Shown: piece after piece, positions 62,601 to 64,000 of the stretch
How positions within the stretch are numbered: position 1 is the first letter of the stretch
Layout: every line of letters begins with the position of its first letter
Origin: Clostridiales bacterium
Lineage (GTDB): Bacteria > Bacillota > Clostridia > Christensenellales > Aristaeellaceae
Reading direction: 5' to 3'
DNA: 64,000 nt
Assembly: GCA_012728815.1 (NCBI GenBank)
Contig: JAAYEI010000068.1
Location: forward strand, 57,943-121,942
Translations under genes and position numbers: made by a program
The notes under the pieces: generated by a model
Database searches by the model: none
What the model was told of the DNA's origin: nothing
What the model saw: the letters and a program-made list of their open reading frames with translations, nothing else

Positions 62601-63525
62601 ATCATATTTCTCTCCCACTTCCTGGTTCTGACTGCTTCCCCTGTCATGACCTTCATCATTTCCGCTTCGCAGCATGCCGCTTGAATGACAGATTTGATTT
62701 AGTCTATTCTAAAGCACAGAACTTGCTCTGCAGCTTTGTGGATGGTGGCGTTAATAAAAGCACTCTACTTCAAAAGTTTTCATGAAACTGAGTACCTCAG
62801 ATTCAAGCATGCGAAGAATAAAACAAGCTATCAATATATGCCGGATCTGACCTTTAGAATGATGATGGCTGACCACAATGACGCAATGCTGATATGTGCT
62901 AAGTTAATCTGAACAATGACCTGAAAATGATTTAACGAATAGATAAAGCCGTATCCTTTGACAGAAGCTTGCGGAATCACTTTGTAACCTTGCTCAGGAA
63001 CTTCCAGTGCCATTCACGAGCATAATGGACCTATTGTTTGTTTGAGAGCTAACTTTCTTCTGACTATTGTTAAATTGTCCTGTTTTTACTGCCAATCTGT
63101 TCAATGCAGCAGGATAATTGAGTTCTAAATGGTGTTTTTACCATTCAATTTCTTGTCTTTCACATATGTTTCAAGATACTCGGCGATTATAGCTAACCTA
63201 CACCATTTTGTGGTTTTTCTGACACTTTTTGTGAGTGTGTAAAGTAAATGTTCTTGCCCTGGCAAGTGCATTCGGACTCAAAAATTAGTTCGATTCAAAA
63301 CAAGCTGTTGCAAACCCACTATGATACATGCTGCCTGTGCCAATAATACCCGGGCCTCTCCCCCGTGCTGCTCATGTTTCTCTGATCGGTGCAGGTCATT
63401 TCACGAAACTCGCTGTGTTCCATCACTCTGCTGACAGGTGATTCCCTTCATCCCCGCTTGCAACGACATCATCACTTTTCATAAAAGCAATCATGCTCAT
63501 GTGAATCAATTTCAACACACATGAA

Positions 63526-63555
63526 AACCGGGGTCGCCGCCTGGCAACCCCGGTT
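63526..63555 (-). terminator. Terminator of tuf
   Basis: AACCGGGGT (63526-63534) pairs perfectly with ACCCCGGTT (63547-63555). On the minus strand the stem runs into TTTT and lies about 20 nt after the EF-Tu stop codon. Confidence 0.65.
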
Positions 63556-63575
63556 GTTGAACCGATTAGTGAAAC

Positions 63576-64000
63576 TCAGCCTTCGATGACGCGGGCGACG
63601 GCGCCGGAGCCCACGGTGTGGCCGCCCTCGCGGATGGCGAAACGCAGGCCCTGCTCAATCGCGATGGGCGTGATCAGCTCCACTTCCATCTGCACGTTGT
63701 CACCGGGCATCACCATCTCAACGCCCTCGGGCATCTTGATGGAGCCGGTCACGTCCGTCGTGCGGAAATAGAACTGCGGGCGGTACCCGTTGAAGAAGGG
63801 CGTGTGGCGGCCGCCTTCGTCCTTGGTCAGCACGTACACCTCGCTGAAGAAGTGGGTGTGCGGCTTGATGGAACCGGGCTTGGCCAGCACCTGGCCACGC
63901 TCAATCTCCGTGCGCTGAACGCCGCGCAGCAGCGCGCCGATGTTGTCGCCGGCCTCCGCCTTGTCCAGCAGCTTGTGGAACATCTCAACACCGGTCACCA
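63576..64000 (-). CDS. tuf: Elongation factor Tu, C-terminal part (cut by window edge)
   Basis: The last 141 codons of EF-Tu, which delivers aminoacyl-tRNA to the ribosome. The stop is at 63578-63576 and the frame runs open through the right edge. [20 protein letters not shown] belongs to domain 2; [20 protein letters not shown] and [19 protein letters not shown] belong to domain 3. The GTP-binding domain lies outside the window. Confidence 0.96.
   Translation of the reverse strand, partial: VTGVEMFHKLLDKAEAGDNIGALLRGVQRTEIERGQVLAKPGSIKPHTHFFSEVYVLTKDEGGRHTPFFNGYRPQFYFRTTDVTGSIKMPEGVEMVMPGDNVQMEVELITPIAIEQGLRFAIREGGHTVGSGAVARVIEG

Larger units (their letters stand above)
61589..63575. other. 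AT-richer stretch without supportable genes
   Basis: About 2 kb in which base composition drops visibly and every open frame is short and unlike known proteins (for example a leftward frame at 61686-62123 and others of 60-66 codons). None has a good ribosome binding site with coherent codon use. Visible structures are a 9-bp hairpin GCATGGTTT/AAACCATGC (62572-62600), a smaller hairpin AATGGT/ACCATT (63128-63145) and, at its right edge, the EF-Tu terminator. It may be decayed gene or element sequence, but nothing identifies which. Confidence 0.5.

Noticed and set aside
62831..63013. Sixty-codon leftward frame in the gene-poor region as a transposase fragment
   Set aside because: The peptide does not resemble any transposase I know and has no supporting neighbours.
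63180..63245. Possible end of an IS256-like element (GTGTGTAAAGTAAATG)
   Set aside because: Only a vague similarity; no transposase, matching inverted end or target duplication could be found.
1..64000. CRISPR array, prophage, toxin-antitoxin or integrative element
   Set aside because: No regularly spaced repeats, integrase, phage structural genes or toxin-antitoxin pairs were seen on either strand.

Overview
The window is about 64 kb of GC-rich, gene-dense bacterial chromosome. Nearly all of it is housekeeping genes packed into long operons with overlapping stop and start codons. The gene set points to an anaerobic, fermentative Bacillota (Clostridia-type) bacterium: PolC-type DNA polymerase III, Asp23/YloU plus FakA, ScpA/ScpB, YhaM, YprB, an FtsK/SpoIIIE translocase, the order frr-uppS-cdsA-dxr-rseP-ispG-polC, a clostridial-type Rnf complex and acetate kinase. 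I see no sporulation-specific gene. No phage, CRISPR array, integrase or intact insertion sequence was found.

Layout. 1-2063: the edge of a leftward gene, then an exported L,D-transpeptidase. 2177-6256: yloU, fakA, recG. 6392-16541: one long rightward operon with an Rrf2 regulator, iscS, iscU, a long-form hflX, three tandem M15B D,D-carboxypeptidase-like genes, a YprB-type nuclease, a TPR protein, an M50 protease, scpA and scpB. 16602-25970: leftward genes for a lipoprotein, yybS-rplI-dnaB-yhaM, and a type IIA topoisomerase pair. 26219-34538: rpsO, pnp, an M16 peptidase, a dUTPase-like protein, an exported protein and ftsK. 34540-35727: a leftward polytopic membrane protein. 35943-45353: a stand-alone FAD synthetase, a six-domain FMN-binding RnfG, rnfCDEAB, a cation efflux protein and an LCP protein. 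45425-56023: frr through polC and a beta-phosphoglucomutase-like HAD protein. 56032-59302: leftward plsY, der and a DUF512 protein. 59646-59736: tRNA-Ser(GGA). 59901-61588: ackA and rnhA. 61589-63575: about 2 kb of AT-richer sequence with no supportable gene. 63576-64000: the C-terminus of EF-Tu, leftward.

The most distinctive locus is the Rnf operon. rnfG is missing from its usual place between rnfD and rnfE. It sits first instead, expanded to 739 residues with one RnfG-type domain followed by five more FMN-binding domains. It is preceded by a RibF-like protein that has kept the FAD synthetase domain but lost the riboflavin kinase domain. FAD is the substrate used by ApbE to attach FMN covalently to such domains, so the operon may make its own cofactor precursor and carry a chain of flavins outside the membrane. 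No apbE is visible here, so attachment would depend on a gene elsewhere.

Other points worth reading are the RadC/JAMM-like N-terminus on HflX, the triplicated M15B genes, an Ada-like cysteine motif at the end of the L,D-transpeptidase, loss of gdpP from the yybS-rplI-dnaB cluster, an inverted repeat inside the Rrf2 promoter, and a set of vegetative-type promoters that nearly all have a 17-nt spacer. Coordinates and starts were assigned by reading the sequence; no database search was run.
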